Positions 44,604-54,501 of a stretch of 64,000 nucleotides of DNA are shown here, piece after piece (position 1 is the first letter of the stretch; each line of letters starts with the position of its first letter). The notes under the pieces are model-generated. The model made no database searches, was not told the origin of the DNA, and saw nothing but the letters and a program-made list of their open reading frames with translations. The stretch spans positions 41,480-105,479 of the forward strand of contig NZ_JACWFH010000013.1 in NCBI RefSeq assembly GCF_019749255.1. Reading direction: 5' to 3'. Origin of the DNA: Mesobacillus maritimus (GTDB lineage: Bacteria > Bacillota > Bacilli > Bacillales > Cytobacillaceae). The position numbers were made by a program, and so were the translations under genes.

Positions 44604-44876
44604 TTATTCCGCCTCTTCTTTGACGTCTTTTATTTCACCATAGCCCTTATATCGTACAAGAATAACATCCTCACCTATTTTTAATATGTTCTGCCATGGG
44701 ATCACTACCTCTTCATCTTTCCCAAAAAAACCCATCACCCTGCCTACGCCCCCAATGATAACCGATTCAATTTTCCCAGTATCAAGGTTGATATCAATAT
44801 CATCTATATTTCCTAACCGTTTCCCATCAGAGACATTGACCACATCTTTTATTTGAAAATCTGAAACCTTTAACAT
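44604..44876 (-). CDS. ylmC: YlmC/YmxH family PRC-barrel protein
   Basis: The 90-residue protein has a single PRC-barrel fold (VSDFQIKDVVNVSDGKRLGNIDDIDI, VIPWQNILKIGEDVILV). YlmC/YmxH proteins accompany sporulation and division genes in Bacillus and Clostridium; the function is unknown. It opens the ylmC-ylmH unit. B. subtilis has ylmA between sigG and ylmC, but here the 209 bases to sigG hold only the sigG terminator and no gene. Confidence 0.92.
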   Translation of the reverse strand: MLKVSDFQIKDVVNVSDGKRLGNIDDIDINLDTGKIESVIIGGVGRVMGFFGKDEEVVIPWQNILKIGEDVILVRYKGYGEIKDVKEEAE

Positions 44877-45034
44877 TCTTATTCCTCCCTACTACCCTCA
44901 CTTATTAAAATATATGAAGGCAAGGAGGCTATTCATGCCTAGCCTTTCCATTTTAAAGTAGAGACTTTGTTACTTTGTTCTTTTTTCAATGGTAAATGAG
45001 GCGAAGTTCAATAGTCAGGATTAATAAAACCAAA

Positions 45035-45062
45035 ATAAAAAGCCGCCTAAAACGGCAGCCTT
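45035..45062 (-). terminator. Rho-independent terminator of sigG
   Basis: GCCGCC near 45042 pairs with GGCAGC near 45054 (one wobble), with a T-run following on the minus strand. It lies about 25 bases after the sigG stop. Confidence 0.7.
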
Positions 45063-45085
45063 TGTTTCATATCCAAAACAGTTAT

Positions 45086-45865
45086 TTAGTTTTGGATATT
45101 TTTATTCATTTGTTTAATAGCGGCTTTCTCGAGCCTTGAAACCTGTGCCTGAGATATCCCAATCTCCTCAGCCACTTCCATCTGGGTTTTGCCTTGGAAG
45201 AATCGTTTTCTCAAAATCAATTTTTCACGTTCATTCAAACGGCGCATCCCTTCTTTAAGGGCAATTTCTTCGATCCAATTAATATCTTTGTTCCGCTCAT
45301 CGCTTAGCTGATCCATAACATAAATTGGGTCGCCACCGTCATTATAGATGGGCTCAAATAATGATACAGGGTCCTGAATTGCATCCAAAGCAAAGACTAT
45401 TTCCTCGTGTGGGACATCTAGTACTTTGGAAATTTCCTCAGCTGTAGGCTCTCTTAACCTTTCACTCATAAGCTTTTCTCTAACCTGTAGTGCTTTATAG
45501 GCGATATCTCGGAGCGAGCGTGATACTCGAATTGGATTATTATCACGTAGATATCTCCTAATTTCCCCGATAATCATTGGAACAGCATACGTTGAAAACT
45601 TAACATTTTGGCCTAAATCAAAATTATCTATTGATTTCATAAGTCCAATACAGCCCACCTGGAATAGATCGTCTACAAATTCTCCACGGTTGTTAAAGCG
45701 CTGTATGACACTCAACACTAGCCGTAGGTTTCCATTTACAAGCTTCTCCCTTGCTGTTAAATCACCACTTTGCATCTGTTTGAAAAGTTTACGCATTTCA
45801 TCGTTTTTCAAAACTGGCAACTTTGAAGTATCCACACCGCAAATTTCTACTTTGTTTCGAGTCAA
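45086..45865 (-). CDS. sigG: RNA polymerase sigma-G, late forespore sigma factor
   Basis: Sigma-G switches on late forespore genes such as those for small acid-soluble proteins and germination. The 259-residue protein has region 2 (VDDLFQVGCIGLMKSIDNFD), region 3 and a helix-turn-helix in region 4 (MEVAEEIGISQAQVSRLE), all nearly identical to B. subtilis SpoIIIG. The start is a TTG at 45863-45865, eight bases after GGAGGG, giving MTRNKVEICGV. The weak start may limit synthesis, in keeping with tight control of this factor. A sigma-F type promoter lies upstream. Confidence 0.97.
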   Translation of the reverse strand: MTRNKVEICGVDTSKLPVLKNDEMRKLFKQMQSGDLTAREKLVNGNLRLVLSVIQRFNNRGEFVDDLFQVGCIGLMKSIDNFDLGQNVKFSTYAVPMIIGEIRRYLRDNNPIRVSRSLRDIAYKALQVREKLMSERLREPTAEEISKVLDVPHEEIVFALDAIQDPVSLFEPIYNDGGDPIYVMDQLSDERNKDINWIEEIALKEGMRRLNEREKLILRKRFFQGKTQMEVAEEIGISQAQVSRLEKAAIKQMNKNIQN

Positions 45866-45902
45866 TCTTTTTCCCTCCTTACAGGAGCTGCTGTACAAAA
45901 TT

Positions 45903-45931
45903 CAGTATCTCCGCAGGAAGGAAAAATATGC
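45903..45931 (-). promoter_or_regulatory. Sigma-F/sigma-G type promoter of sigG
   Basis: On the minus strand GCATA (45927-45931) is followed after 14 bases by GGAGATACTG (45903-45912). The -10 fits the sigma-F consensus GGnRAnAMTR at every position, and the -35 fits GYWTA. B. subtilis spoIIIG is transcribed by sigma-F and then by sigma-G, consistent with this site. Confidence 0.82.
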
Positions 45932-46018
45932 ACATGACAATTGGACTAACTTTCCCTAAAAAGGAAAATATCTCCTGAAAACCTTTACAGTCATGGACTC
46001 AGAGCACTATAAAAATTT

Positions 46019-46738
46019 TTACACCATTTTATTAAATTCCTTTCGTAGCCTTTTAATTATTCTTTTTTCTAATCTAGAAATATAGGACTGAGATATTCCT
46101 AACATATCGGCAACATCTTTTTGGGTCTTTTCCTCACCACTTCCAAGCCCAAAACGCAGTTCCATGATTTGTTTTTCTCGGTCTGATAGTTGCTCCAATG
46201 CTTTTAATAATAACTTTTTATCCACATTCGATTCTAAGTCCTTCGTGATAATATCATCATCCGTTCCAAGAACATCAGATAACAACAATTCATTCCCATC
46301 CCAGTCAATATTCAAAGGTTCGTCGAAGGAAACCTCTGAACGGATTTTGTTGTTTCTCCGAAGGTACATTAGAATTTCATTCTCGATACAACGAGAAGCA
46401 TATGTAGCGAGTTTAATCTTCTTCTCAGGGTTGAAAGTATTTACAGCCTTAATAAGACCAATCGTTCCTATGGAAATCAAATCCTCAATATTAATGCCCG
46501 TGTTTTCAAATTTCCTGGCAATATAAACTACAAGTCGTAGATTTCTTTCAATCAGAATTGACCTCGCCGCTTTATCTCCATTAGGCAATTTTTTTAATAA
46601 CAACTCTTCTTCATCTTTGTTCAAAGGAGGAGGCAGGGCTTCACTACCGCCGATATAATATACTTCATCTGTTTTTAGCCCTAATTTGTGTAAGAACTTA
46701 TACCAGTAATAGGATAAGCGCAGCCGTAAACTTTTCAT
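46019..46738 (-). CDS. sigE: Pro-sigma-E, mother-cell early sigma factor
   Basis: Sigma-E drives early mother-cell transcription. The 239-residue precursor begins with a pro-sequence of about 27 residues ([20 protein letters not shown]) that is removed by SpoIIGA near [12 protein letters not shown]. Regions 2 ([20 protein letters not shown]) and 4 ([20 protein letters not shown]) are almost identical to the B. subtilis protein. The ATG at 46738 follows GGAGG; the longer frame to 46849 overlaps spoIIGA and is rejected. Confidence 0.97.
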   Translation of the reverse strand: MKSLRLRLSYYWYKFLHKLGLKTDEVYYIGGSEALPPPLNKDEEELLLKKLPNGDKAARSILIERNLRLVVYIARKFENTGINIEDLISIGTIGLIKAVNTFNPEKKIKLATYASRCIENEILMYLRRNNKIRSEVSFDEPLNIDWDGNELLLSDVLGTDDDIITKDLESNVDKKLLLKALEQLSDREKQIMELRFGLGSGEEKTQKDVADMLGISQSYISRLEKRIIKRLRKEFNKMV

Positions 46739-46782
46739 GAATTGTCCTCCTTCTAATTTTTGTTTTTTTGAGTATAGTAATA

Positions 46783-47718
46783 TTAACTTACCATTACACC
46801 AGTTTCCTGAGTTGCGGCTCCCGTAAGCATTTTCGGGTGAACAATACAATCAAAGTTGTCGTCAGAGGATAGCTTTTGGGCCGTGAAACTAATGAGCGCT
46901 TTCTCCACGATAAATGTTTCTTTCTCACTCTGAATCTTAAGTAGCTCTGGTTTAAGTGCAATAATCAGCTGGTGTTCTTGGCCAACAACCTTGTAAGGGA
47001 TAATTTTCATCCTACTTTCAAACTCTACCGGCATGGTTACTTCCCCTGTTAAAATTAAATCTGGGTTCTCAGCCACTCTTTTAATCTCTTCTGGAAATTC
47101 ATCAGGTAAGGAATCAATTGAAATAATCATGACAGGTCTTCGTGAAATGGGATCATATAATTGGTTCCCACTATCAACTAGCCCTCTAAGCTGAATATTT
47201 ACTCCATGAAACTCAATAAATACATCAACAATCTGATCATATTGAATTTTAGCCATCTCAATTCCTTCCAGATTGGATTTAGAAAAATGCCATGCTAGTG
47301 GAAAACCCAAAAGGACAAATAACCAACTTAGTGGGTCCCCGAACCCTTTAATGCTTGCTAGAGCGACAGAAGTAGACAAATCAAAATCAAACTGGATAAA
47401 ATAATGGGTCCCAATCAAGGCACCACCGATTAAAAAGGTCATCATATAAAATGCCATTAGACATTTTAGAAACGAACGAAGCTTTTTAAAACCGAATACA
47501 ATTAGAACCATCAAGATTGAAAAAACAAGTTTGACAACTGGATGTCCGGTATACTCGAACGGAGTTAGCATAAGTAATATTAATAATGATCCCGTCAAGC
47601 CTCCAAGAAAAACCCTCCAAAGATTCACCCTTCGCTTCAATATGAGAGCAGTTAAATAAAGGAGAAGGGCATCAAAACACAAATTTAAGGCCCAAATCAC
47701 ATCGAGATAGACAATCAA
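46783..47718 (-). CDS. spoIIGA: Sigma-E processing aspartic protease SpoIIGA
   Basis: SpoIIGA sits in the septal membrane and cleaves pro-sigma-E when signalled by forespore SpoIIR. The 311 residues have an N-terminal half with five membrane helices (to about 145) and a C-terminal protease domain with the catalytic motif [11 protein letters not shown], Asp182. The start is a TTG at 47716-47718, six bases after GGAGGG. It precedes sigE by 44 bases, forming the spoIIG operon. Confidence 0.95.
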   Translation of the reverse strand: MIVYLDVIWALNLCFDALLLYLTALILKRRVNLWRVFLGGLTGSLLILLMLTPFEYTGHPVVKLVFSILMVLIVFGFKKLRSFLKCLMAFYMMTFLIGGALIGTHYFIQFDFDLSTSVALASIKGFGDPLSWLFVLLGFPLAWHFSKSNLEGIEMAKIQYDQIVDVFIEFHGVNIQLRGLVDSGNQLYDPISRRPVMIISIDSLPDEFPEEIKRVAENPDLILTGEVTMPVEFESRMKIIPYKVVGQEHQLIIALKPELLKIQSEKETFIVEKALISFTAQKLSSDDNFDCIVHPKMLTGAATQETGVMVS

Positions 47719-47841
47719 ATTCTACCCTCCTAGGACACCCGAACTTTCCATGGCTAACTACTTAGCTAAAAAGCAACTTAGATATATATATCACTCTATC
47801 GTTTCACAATCGCCTCGCTATCTACTTTATGCTTACGACAA

Positions 47842-47875
47842 AGTATAACGTACATCCCTTATTGAAGTGTGTCAC
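47842..47875 (-). promoter_or_regulatory. spoIIG promoter with 22-bp spacing
   Basis: On the minus strand GTGACA (47870-47875) is followed after exactly 22 bases by TATACT (47842-47847). B. subtilis spoIIG is a sigma-A promoter with the same exceptional 22-bp spacing, which needs Spo0A-P for activity. Sequences resembling 0A boxes lie just upstream but I do not place them exactly. The surrounding ftsZ-spoIIGA gap of 436 bases also holds the ftsZ terminator; I see no gene in it. Confidence 0.85.
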
Positions 47876-48035
47876 TTTCTGTAAACAAAACTTCAGAAAT
47901 TTTCACTTATCCATTCGGATTTTGTCACATTATCAATGAGAATATCTTAGAAAAATAGAGAGGGTCAGAACTCTTTCTAAAGCGGGTTTAAAAAGTTTTA
48001 TATGATGGTAAACATAAGAAAGATGGTAAATAAAG

Positions 48036-48068
48036 CAAAAAAAAATGCCCCACAAGCTGTGGGACATT
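48036..48068 (-). terminator. Rho-independent terminator of ftsAZ
   Basis: ATGCCCCACA pairs with TGTGGGACAT (48045-48068, one wobble) around AGC. Eight or more Ts follow on the minus strand. It lies about 90 bases after the ftsZ stop. Confidence 0.88.
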
Positions 48069-48154
48069 TCTAAAAGAAAAGATAGTATGATCAAGCTCTT
48101 CTACTAGGGCTCATTGCATGCGTTGCCTGAGCAGATCGCTTTGAACTTTAATGA

Positions 48155-49297
48155 TTATCTTCTACGGTTTCGGTTACGAAGGAATGTTGGAATATCCAAA
48201 GTATCCTCCACTTGTTGTTGAGCAGGAGTGGATCTTTGTTGCTCCTGTTGAGGTTCTTCCCTCTTCTGTTCGCGTTTAACAGGGCTAGGGCTTGGTTTTG
48301 TTTGCCCACCAAAGACAGGTCGTGTTGGTTTAGGTGGTGCTGGTATGTCATTAAAACCAGTAGCGATAACCGTTACGACAATCTCGTCTTTAAGGTTATC
48401 ATTAATGACAGAACCAAAAATCATATTTACTTCCTGATCTGATGCAGTAGCAACAATATCAGCAGCTTCCTGAACTTCATACAAGCTAAGGTTTGAACCA
48501 CCTGTAATGTTCATTAGAACACCTTGTGCTCCGTCAATCGATGTCTCAAGCAATGGAGAAGAAATTGCTTTTTTAGCAGCCTCAGCGGCACGGTTTTCTC
48601 CTGCTGCAACACCGATCCCCATTAGAGCAGAACCTTTATTGGACATAATTGTTTTTACATCGGCAAAGTCAAGGTTGATTAGACCAGGAACTGCAATTAA
48701 ATCAGAAATACCTTGAACACCTTGACGCAATACATTATCTGCCTCGCGGAATGCTTCTAGCATAGGGGTACTTTTATCTACAATCTCGAGCAATCTATCG
48801 TTTGGAATTACAATTAAGGTATCAACTGCTTCCTTCATTGAGCCAATTCCACCAGCCGCTTGAGTTGCACGTTTCCGTCCCTCGAACGTAAATGGTCGTG
48901 TTACCACTCCAACCGTTAAAGCTCCTAGATCTCGTGCAATTTGAGCGATAACTGGAGCTGCACCAGTACCTGTACCGCCCCCCATACCCGCAGTAACGAA
49001 TACCATATCCGCACCTTTTAGTGCTTCTTCAATCTGTTCTTTGCTTTCTTCTGCGGCTTTTTTCCCGACTTCAGGATTTGCACCTGCTCCTAGTCCACGG
49101 GTTAATTTACCACCAATTTGCATCTTAATTTCAGCCTTTGAAAGATTTAAGGCCTGTGCATCTGTGTTAACTGCAATGAATTCAACACCTTGCACGCCAT
49201 GTTCAATCATCCGATTAACTGCATTATTTCCGCCGCCACCAACACCGATAACTTTTATCGTTGCAAGTGAATCTAAATTTGTATCAAACTCCAACAT
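48155..49297 (-). CDS. ftsZ: Cell division protein FtsZ
   Basis: FtsZ is the tubulin-like GTPase that forms the division ring. The 380-residue protein has the N-terminal [13 protein letters not shown], the tubulin signature [12 protein letters not shown], the T7-loop NLDFADVKT with its catalytic Asp, an unstructured proline/glutamine-rich linker and the conserved C-terminal peptide DIPTFLRNR, which contacts FtsA, SepF and EzrA. It lies 41 bases downstream of ftsA in the same unit. Confidence 0.98.
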   Translation of the reverse strand: MLEFDTNLDSLATIKVIGVGGGGNNAVNRMIEHGVQGVEFIAVNTDAQALNLSKAEIKMQIGGKLTRGLGAGANPEVGKKAAEESKEQIEEALKGADMVFVTAGMGGGTGTGAAPVIAQIARDLGALTVGVVTRPFTFEGRKRATQAAGGIGSMKEAVDTLIVIPNDRLLEIVDKSTPMLEAFREADNVLRQGVQGISDLIAVPGLINLDFADVKTIMSNKGSALMGIGVAAGENRAAEAAKKAISSPLLETSIDGAQGVLMNITGGSNLSLYEVQEAADIVATASDQEVNMIFGSVINDNLKDEIVVTVIATGFNDIPAPPKPTRPVFGGQTKPSPSPVKREQKREEPQQEQQRSTPAQQQVEDTLDIPTFLRNRNRRR

Positions 49298-49338
49298 GAC
49301 AAATCCTCCTAAATCGTCGAGATTCCGGTTAGCATAGT

Positions 49339-50622
49339 TTACTCAAAAAAGTAGCCGAGAAACTTCTTTACTCTAGATGGTCCTTTTTCTTCCGGTTTTT
49401 TTTCCGGCTTTGGTTTTGGATGCGGCTGTTTTTGGACTCGATTTTCCTTATATTCCTGTTCAGCAATCGTAGCTTCAACTTGTCTACCTTGCAGCTTAGC
49501 ATTTTTATAGGCGAATTTAATTAAACCTACAGCAGTTGTGAACTGTGGTTCACGCACCCCGATGTAATCTGGGACAGCTAGTCTTACTCTGCTTTGAAAC
49601 ATATCTTGGGCAAGCTCTAGAACACCCTGCATGTTTGCCATTCCACCTGTAAGAACGAATCCACCCGGCAAATCACGGACATTCATTTTTCTTAGTTCAT
49701 TCTGAACTAATTCAAATATTTCTTCAAGACGAGCTTCAATGATATCTGCAACCTCTAACTGATTAAACTGCTGTTGTTGGTCACTCCCTATGATTCCAAC
49801 CGTAAAAACTTCATCCTCAGAAGCATGGTCATAAAATGCATGTCCATGTTTAACCTTAATCTTTTCGGCATCTTCTGTGGAGGTTCTCAAACCTACTGAT
49901 AAATCCTTTGTAACATGTTCCCCACCTACTGGAATAACAGCACTACCGGCAAGTTGTCCCTCTACGAACCATCCAAGTGTAGTCGAACCACCACCCATAT
50001 CAATAAGAACTACACCCATATTCTTCTCATCTTTTGAAAGGGCAAACGCTCCTGCAGCCAAAGGTTGGAGTACAATGTCTAACACTTCGAGGCCAGCACG
50101 TTCTACACAGCGAAGGGTATTATGTAAAATGGTTTTAGAACCTGTAATAATTGTCCCTTCCATTTCAAGTCTCACGCCAATCATACCACGTGGGTCACTA
50201 ATTTCATCCAATCCATCAACAATAAATTGTCTTGGGATGACATCAATGATTTCACGCTCTGGAGGAATGGAAACGACTTGGGCAGCATCCATTACTCTTG
50301 CTACATCTTCATTTGCAATTTCTCTATTCGGACTAGAAACGGCCACAACACCGTGGCATGGCTGAAGTGTGACATGGTTGCCAGTAACGCCTACAATTAC
50401 CTGGCGAATATCCATCCCTATCATTCTTTCAGCCTGTTCTACTGCTTGTTTAATAGAATGAACGGTTTCATCTATATCAACGATTGAACCCTTTCTTAGG
50501 CCCTCTGATTTTACATTGCCTACACCGATTATATTCAAAGAGTCATTGGTCATTTCTCCAATGATCACCTTCACACTGGATGTACCGATGTCAAGACTGA
50601 CATATATATCATTGCTGTTCAT
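49339..50622 (-). CDS. ftsA: Cell division protein FtsA
   Basis: FtsA is an actin-like ATPase that anchors FtsZ filaments to the membrane. The 427-residue protein has the phosphate-1 motif [10 protein letters not shown], phosphate-2 [13 protein letters not shown] and adenosine motif [13 protein letters not shown] basic amphipathic C-terminal helix ([10 protein letters not shown]) is the membrane tag. AAGGAGGT precedes the ATG. Upstream lies a sigma-H type promoter. Confidence 0.98.
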   Translation of the reverse strand: MNSNDIYVSLDIGTSSVKVIIGEMTNDSLNIIGVGNVKSEGLRKGSIVDIDETVHSIKQAVEQAERMIGMDIRQVIVGVTGNHVTLQPCHGVVAVSSPNREIANEDVARVMDAAQVVSIPPEREIIDVIPRQFIVDGLDEISDPRGMIGVRLEMEGTIITGSKTILHNTLRCVERAGLEVLDIVLQPLAAGAFALSKDEKNMGVVLIDMGGGSTTLGWFVEGQLAGSAVIPVGGEHVTKDLSVGLRTSTEDAEKIKVKHGHAFYDHASEDEVFTVGIIGSDQQQQFNQLEVADIIEARLEEIFELVQNELRKMNVRDLPGGFVLTGGMANMQGVLELAQDMFQSRVRLAVPDYIGVREPQFTTAVGLIKFAYKNAKLQGRQVEATIAEQEYKENRVQKQPHPKPKPEKKPEEKGPSRVKKFLGYFFE

Positions 50623-50685
50623 TCTCTGGCACCTCCTTTAAATTCGAACAACCAGCGTTATTTTCCTGTTTATTTACATTATCCT

Positions 50686-50712
50686 ATTCGTCAAAATTAA
50701 ATGATTCCCTTT
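50686..50712 (-). promoter_or_regulatory. Sigma-H type promoter of ftsAZ
   Basis: On the minus strand AAAGGGAAT (50704-50712) matches the -35 RnAGGAWWW in eight of nine places, followed after 11 bases by GACGAAT (50686-50692), a full match to RnnGAAT. B. subtilis ftsAZ has a sigma-H promoter used at entry into sporulation for the polar septum. It is about 65 bases upstream of ftsA. Confidence 0.78.
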
Positions 50713-50731
50713 TAAAATATCATTTTTTTTT

Positions 50732-51082
50732 CTATTTTTCACCATTTGAAGTCCATTTTGTCAAGAGAATCCTTCTAATTACGGCGATATTTTGAAACAG
50801 CCTTACACCAAATGCAAAAACTGCTGCTAAGTACAAGTCTACACCAAGATGTACACCTAGAAAAGCTAAACTTGCGGCCAGTAAGATATTAAAAAAGAAA
50901 CCTGACACAAAAACTTTTTCATCATAGATATTTTGCAATTGTGCCCGAATTCCTCCAAAAAGTGTATCTAGTGCTGCAAGAATTGCAATCGAAAGATAAT
51001 TTGAATATTCTGGCGGTATCCTTATATCGGTCAAAAGACCAATAATGACTCCGATGACAAGTCCCATTAACGGAAGCCACAT
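50732..51082 (-). CDS. sbp: Small basic protein Sbp (DUF1290)
   Basis: The 116-residue membrane protein has four hydrophobic segments and the DUF1290 pattern (VIGVIIGLLTDIRIPPEYSN near the start, AALDTLFGGIRAQLQ). It sits between ylxX and ftsA, as in B. subtilis. The function is unknown. The ATG at 51082 begins 21 bases after the ylxX stop. Confidence 0.92.
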   Translation of the reverse strand: MWLPLMGLVIGVIIGLLTDIRIPPEYSNYLSIAILAALDTLFGGIRAQLQNIYDEKVFVSGFFFNILLAASLAFLGVHLGVDLYLAAVFAFGVRLFQNIAVIRRILLTKWTSNGEK

Positions 51083-51103
51083 TTTTATCAGTCTCCCCTA
51101 CAC

Positions 51104-51817
51104 CTATTCAACAGGCTCCATGTATCTAATTCTGATTGTATCCTGATAACCTGGAATTTCAATGTCCTCTTCTGGTTTCTTGATCATCATCTGCAAATTG
51201 TCGACAAAGAAATCCTCTACAATATCAGATATTTCAATTCTTTTAAATAACTTCTCAGCTTCCTCAGAGCCTTTCGTAATCACTTTAATTTTAAAAGGGA
51301 GATTATTTAGTGAATGACCATCAATTTTCGTTACAGTCCCAATATCCCGAATAACCGTCGTATTGATCACCCGTTGTCCATCAATAGAAATATGAAGGGC
51401 TCCATACATATTCAATTCATTTATTAGTCTTTGAAGTAAACTTGGTGAAACATAGCTCATTGGAACTTCATGACCTAATTCATTCATAACTGGTTGAAGT
51501 GTAAGAATGATACCTGGCCCCGAAACATCGGACATCCCTGCCTCGATTTTAAGCTCTTCTAACGTTTCTTTTAAAAGCTCCCCTTTGCTCATTTCCCGTT
51601 CACTTTCATATTTTGTAAGCGTGTCCTCAACCATTCGAATTTCTTGGAGTAACTCAGATTGGAGTTCCTTTTCACCCATTAAATCATTACGAAGTTCCCA
51701 AGTATCTCGTGTATCTCGGTTGACAGGCTCACTGACTGTCTGAAACTGGATGGCAACCATGAACCCGATGATTGAAGCCGTAACAGAGAAATACAAATTC
51801 TTTTGGGCGCCCACCAT
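51104..51817 (-). CDS. ylxX: DUF881 family division-cluster protein YlxX
   Basis: The 237-residue protein has an N-terminal signal-anchor helix (about 8-25), a coiled-coil segment (about 35-75) and a DUF881 domain (SGPGIILTLQP, LINELNMYGALHISIDGQRVI). It is a paralogue of the neighbouring ylxW. The role in the division cluster is unknown. I prefer the ATG at 51817, five bases after AAGG, over a GTG six bases upstream. Confidence 0.88.
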   Translation of the reverse strand: MVGAQKNLYFSVTASIIGFMVAIQFQTVSEPVNRDTRDTWELRNDLMGEKELQSELLQEIRMVEDTLTKYESEREMSKGELLKETLEELKIEAGMSDVSGPGIILTLQPVMNELGHEVPMSYVSPSLLQRLINELNMYGALHISIDGQRVINTTVIRDIGTVTKIDGHSLNNLPFKIKVITKGSEEAEKLFKRIEISDIVEDFFVDNLQMMIKKPEEDIEIPGYQDTIRIRYMEPVE

Positions 51818-51861
51818 ACTCACCTTCTTACTTACACAAATATCTTCATTGCAAACCTAAA

Positions 51862-52572
51862 TCACTTTCTTCCAACAATTGGATCGATAATAATTTCATT
51901 TTGTTCCTGCAGGGAGAAAATAATTTGGTCATTTACAAGCTGATCTTTTATTCCACCAGTAATATTAAGCGCAGATGAAAGCACCTCAGGTTCACCAATT
52001 GCCGTAATTTCAAATGGAGCTGGATATTGATAACCGTCTACTGTAATGACAGGTCCATCACAAAGTATATATGAATTATGGGTTAATCTCTGTCCATTAA
52101 TGGCAATCGCTGAGGCTCCAGAAATATACAACTCAGTGATTACTTTAAACACATGGTGTTCGTGTACGAGATAGTTATTGATGTTAGGATCATTAGGATC
52201 GTACTCACCATCGGAGAGGGTGACCTTGACCCCTTCCCCTTTCACCTTTACTTTCCCGAGGAACATTCGGTATTTTTCAGCATCCTCCGCTAAGTTAAAA
52301 TACACCTGAGCTTCGTCCGCCAATTGAGACTCATATTCCCGTACCATTTCGTGCTTATTGTTCAATTCTTTTTGTAACTCTCGATTTTTTTCTTTTTGCT
52401 CATTCAACTCGTTACGAAGACTTAAATTCCGCTCCCATTGACTATCCGTAAACTGTTGTTTACTTTTCGTACCTTGGGTAACCCGATAAGAATAAGCAAT
52501 CATAAACCCTAAAACAAGACATACAATGGATATGACAACACGCTTAGTCTTCACTTTCTTCTTCAAGTTCAA
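51862..52572 (-). CDS. ylxW: DUF881 family division-cluster protein YlxW
   Basis: This protein resembles ylxX: basic N-terminus, one membrane helix, coiled coil rich in Asn/Glu (LRNELNEQKEKNRELQKELN) and a DUF881 domain (GVKVTLSDGEYDP, YISGASAIAINGQRLT). The start is uncertain. I chose the TTG at 52570-52572, nine bases after GAGGAAG, giving 236 residues; a GTG at 52554 and a TTG at 52617 are alternatives. Each overlaps the end of divIB, so translation is probably coupled. Confidence 0.8.
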   Translation of the reverse strand: MNLKKKVKTKRVVISIVCLVLGFMIAYSYRVTQGTKSKQQFTDSQWERNLSLRNELNEQKEKNRELQKELNNKHEMVREYESQLADEAQVYFNLAEDAEKYRMFLGKVKVKGEGVKVTLSDGEYDPNDPNINNYLVHEHHVFKVITELYISGASAIAINGQRLTHNSYILCDGPVITVDGYQYPAPFEITAIGEPEVLSSALNITGGIKDQLVNDQIIFSLQEQNEIIIDPIVGRK

Positions 52573-53335
52573 CTTCTTCAGCTTCCTCTGCTTTATACGC
52601 TTTGAAATAAGAACCAACTTCGATATCTATAACCCCTTTTTGTGACGGGTCAAGCTGGCTTATTATGGATGGGTAATGAACCATTTTCTCAGTAAAGTTT
52701 CTCAATGTAGCATTCACTTCAAATCCGTTATTCATGTAAAGGAGAATACGGTAGGAATCGGTATCAGAAGGATTGTGATGGATTTCAGAAATCGTGCTAA
52801 GAATCTCTTCTGGAAGAAGCTTCAACGAAGAAATCATCTCATTCAATACTTCCCCTTCTTTAAATGAGACGAGAATAGGAGCATTTACTGGTATTTCTTG
52901 TGTTAATCCATTCTGCAGAATCTCTCCATTACTTAGAACCGGGATGAAATCCCTTCCTTGTGAAAGATAGGCGAGCTTCTCAAACTCTTTTAAATTGATC
53001 GTAACGGTATTGGGAAACTGGACGGATACTTTTGCTGTCTCAATTTCAGGTAGCTTTTCAATTAATGCTTCCGTATCTTTTCGATTAATTTTCCATATAT
53101 TTGTTCCTTTGGTAATCCCACTCTTCTGCTGTACCTCCTCAATCGCAACGGATTCGTTGCCATTGATAACAATAGTATGGACCTTACTAAGTGGTGATTG
53201 GAAATAAATAATACATAGAATTAAAGTAAAAAAGAGAAAGAGCATCAATATTAAGCGCCTGTTTGCTTTTTTCTTTCTTTGATGTTTCAATTTTGGAATA
53301 CGGTCCTCTATTGATACTATTTTTCCATTCTCCAT
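52544..53335 (-). CDS. divIB: Cell division protein DivIB (FtsQ)
   Basis: DivIB is a single-pass membrane protein that stabilises the DivIC-FtsL complex at the septum. The 263 residues comprise a basic cytoplasmic N-terminus (IEDRIPKLKHQRKKKANRR), a membrane helix (about 30-50), a POTRA domain (VHTIVINGNESVAIEEV) and the FtsQ/DivIB beta domain with an acidic tail. The ATG at 53335 follows GAGGTG. Confidence 0.94.
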   Translation of the reverse strand: MENGKIVSIEDRIPKLKHQRKKKANRRLILMLFLFFTLILCIIYFQSPLSKVHTIVINGNESVAIEEVQQKSGITKGTNIWKINRKDTEALIEKLPEIETAKVSVQFPNTVTINLKEFEKLAYLSQGRDFIPVLSNGEILQNGLTQEIPVNAPILVSFKEGEVLNEMISSLKLLPEEILSTISEIHHNPSDTDSYRILLYMNNGFEVNATLRNFTEKMVHYPSIISQLDPSQKGVIDIEVGSYFKAYKAEEAEEVELEEESED

Positions 53336-53531
53336 CCCCAATCACCTCTTTTACAGCCATATCTAAACTTTTGGTTTCTAGCAGCTATTACTATAATCAG
53401 TATGCTTGTACAAGGGGTAAGTGAAAACAACGGCACGAAGTTCATGCCGTTAATCGCTCAAGTCCACAATTTCTCTACATAATCTGATGAATTATTATAC
53501 CACATTTTTACCAATTACAGAGGGTTTTCGC

Positions 53532-54440
53532 TTAAATTTTACCGATGATTTCAACCTCTGTTTCCATCCTTATACCATACAGATCCCATATCTGTTTTTT
53601 GACATAGTCAATTAATGCTAAAACATCAGCTGCTGTTGCGTTTCCGGTGTTCACGATGAAATTTCCATGCATTTCAGATATTTGTGCTCCCCCTATTGAA
53701 TATCCTTTTAAACCTGCTTTTTCCACCAACTGACCAGCATAGTTGGGTAAGGGGTTCCTAAAAATACTCCCAGCACACGGAGAGCTCCAAGGCTGAGTAT
53801 CCTTACGATAATCTTTGTTTTTCTTGATAACACCCTTAATGGTATCAACCTCCCCGTTTTGGAGATTGAAGACTGCCTCTAAGACAATACCGGGTCTTTC
53901 TTTTTGCAATACAGATGTTCTATAGGAAAACGTCATTTGTTCTACGTTCAACCATTCCATTGTTCCATCTTCAAATAGGATATGGGCTTTTTCTAGGATT
54001 TTGGAAATATCCGACCCATGGGCACCAGCGTTCATGTAAACGGCTCCACCTACAGAACCTGGAATGCCACTGGCAAATTCTAAACCAGAAAGGCCCTTCC
54101 TACTCAAAGTCATCGCTAAAGCGACTACGGAAGCCCCTGCCCCAACCGTAACCGTATTTCCGACTACTTCAACATGATCAAGACCCGCTCCCAGCTTGAT
54201 GACAACCCCTTCTATCCCCTTATCCGATACAAGTAAATTAGATCCGCGACCAATTGCCGTCCATTTAACTCCAGCTTCACGAATCACTTTCATCGCTTTC
54301 TCCAGATTATCAATTGTAGAAGGCTCAATAAATAAATCTGCTGGTCCACCAATCTTAATGGTTGTATGACTAGCTAATGGCTCATTCTCTTTTACGGTGC
54401 CAATTTTCATCTCTTGAAGTTGTTTTGCCAATTCCTTCAT
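53532..54440 (-). CDS. murB: UDP-N-acetylenolpyruvoylglucosamine reductase
   Basis: MurB reduces UDP-GlcNAc-enolpyruvate to UDP-MurNAc with NADPH and FAD. The 302-residue type II enzyme has [13 protein letters not shown] [14 protein letters not shown]-binding [29 protein letters not shown], the catalytic Ser in AGSIFRNP and the C-terminal EVEIIG. A GC-rich inverted repeat (AACGGCA at 53429-53435 with TGCCGTT at 53445-53451) lies after it and might act as a weak terminator. Confidence 0.97.
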   Translation of the reverse strand: MKELAKQLQEMKIGTVKENEPLASHTTIKIGGPADLFIEPSTIDNLEKAMKVIREAGVKWTAIGRGSNLLVSDKGIEGVVIKLGAGLDHVEVVGNTVTVGAGASVVALAMTLSRKGLSGLEFASGIPGSVGGAVYMNAGAHGSDISKILEKAHILFEDGTMEWLNVEQMTFSYRTSVLQKERPGIVLEAVFNLQNGEVDTIKGVIKKNKDYRKDTQPWSSPCAGSIFRNPLPNYAGQLVEKAGLKGYSIGGAQISEMHGNFIVNTGNATAADVLALIDYVKKQIWDLYGIRMETEVEIIGKI

Positions 54441-54501
54441 TAAAAAATCTTCCTTTCAGCAAAATCCATTTATCTATCCTATGCACAGAATTATCACTGG
54501 G

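Noticed and set aside
44935..44961. Eight-codon ORF MPSLSILK with a good AAGGAGG upstream
   Set aside because: The AAGGAGG and start overlap an AGGCTA/TAGCCT hairpin on the other strand; there is no promoter or known homologue, so chance is likely.
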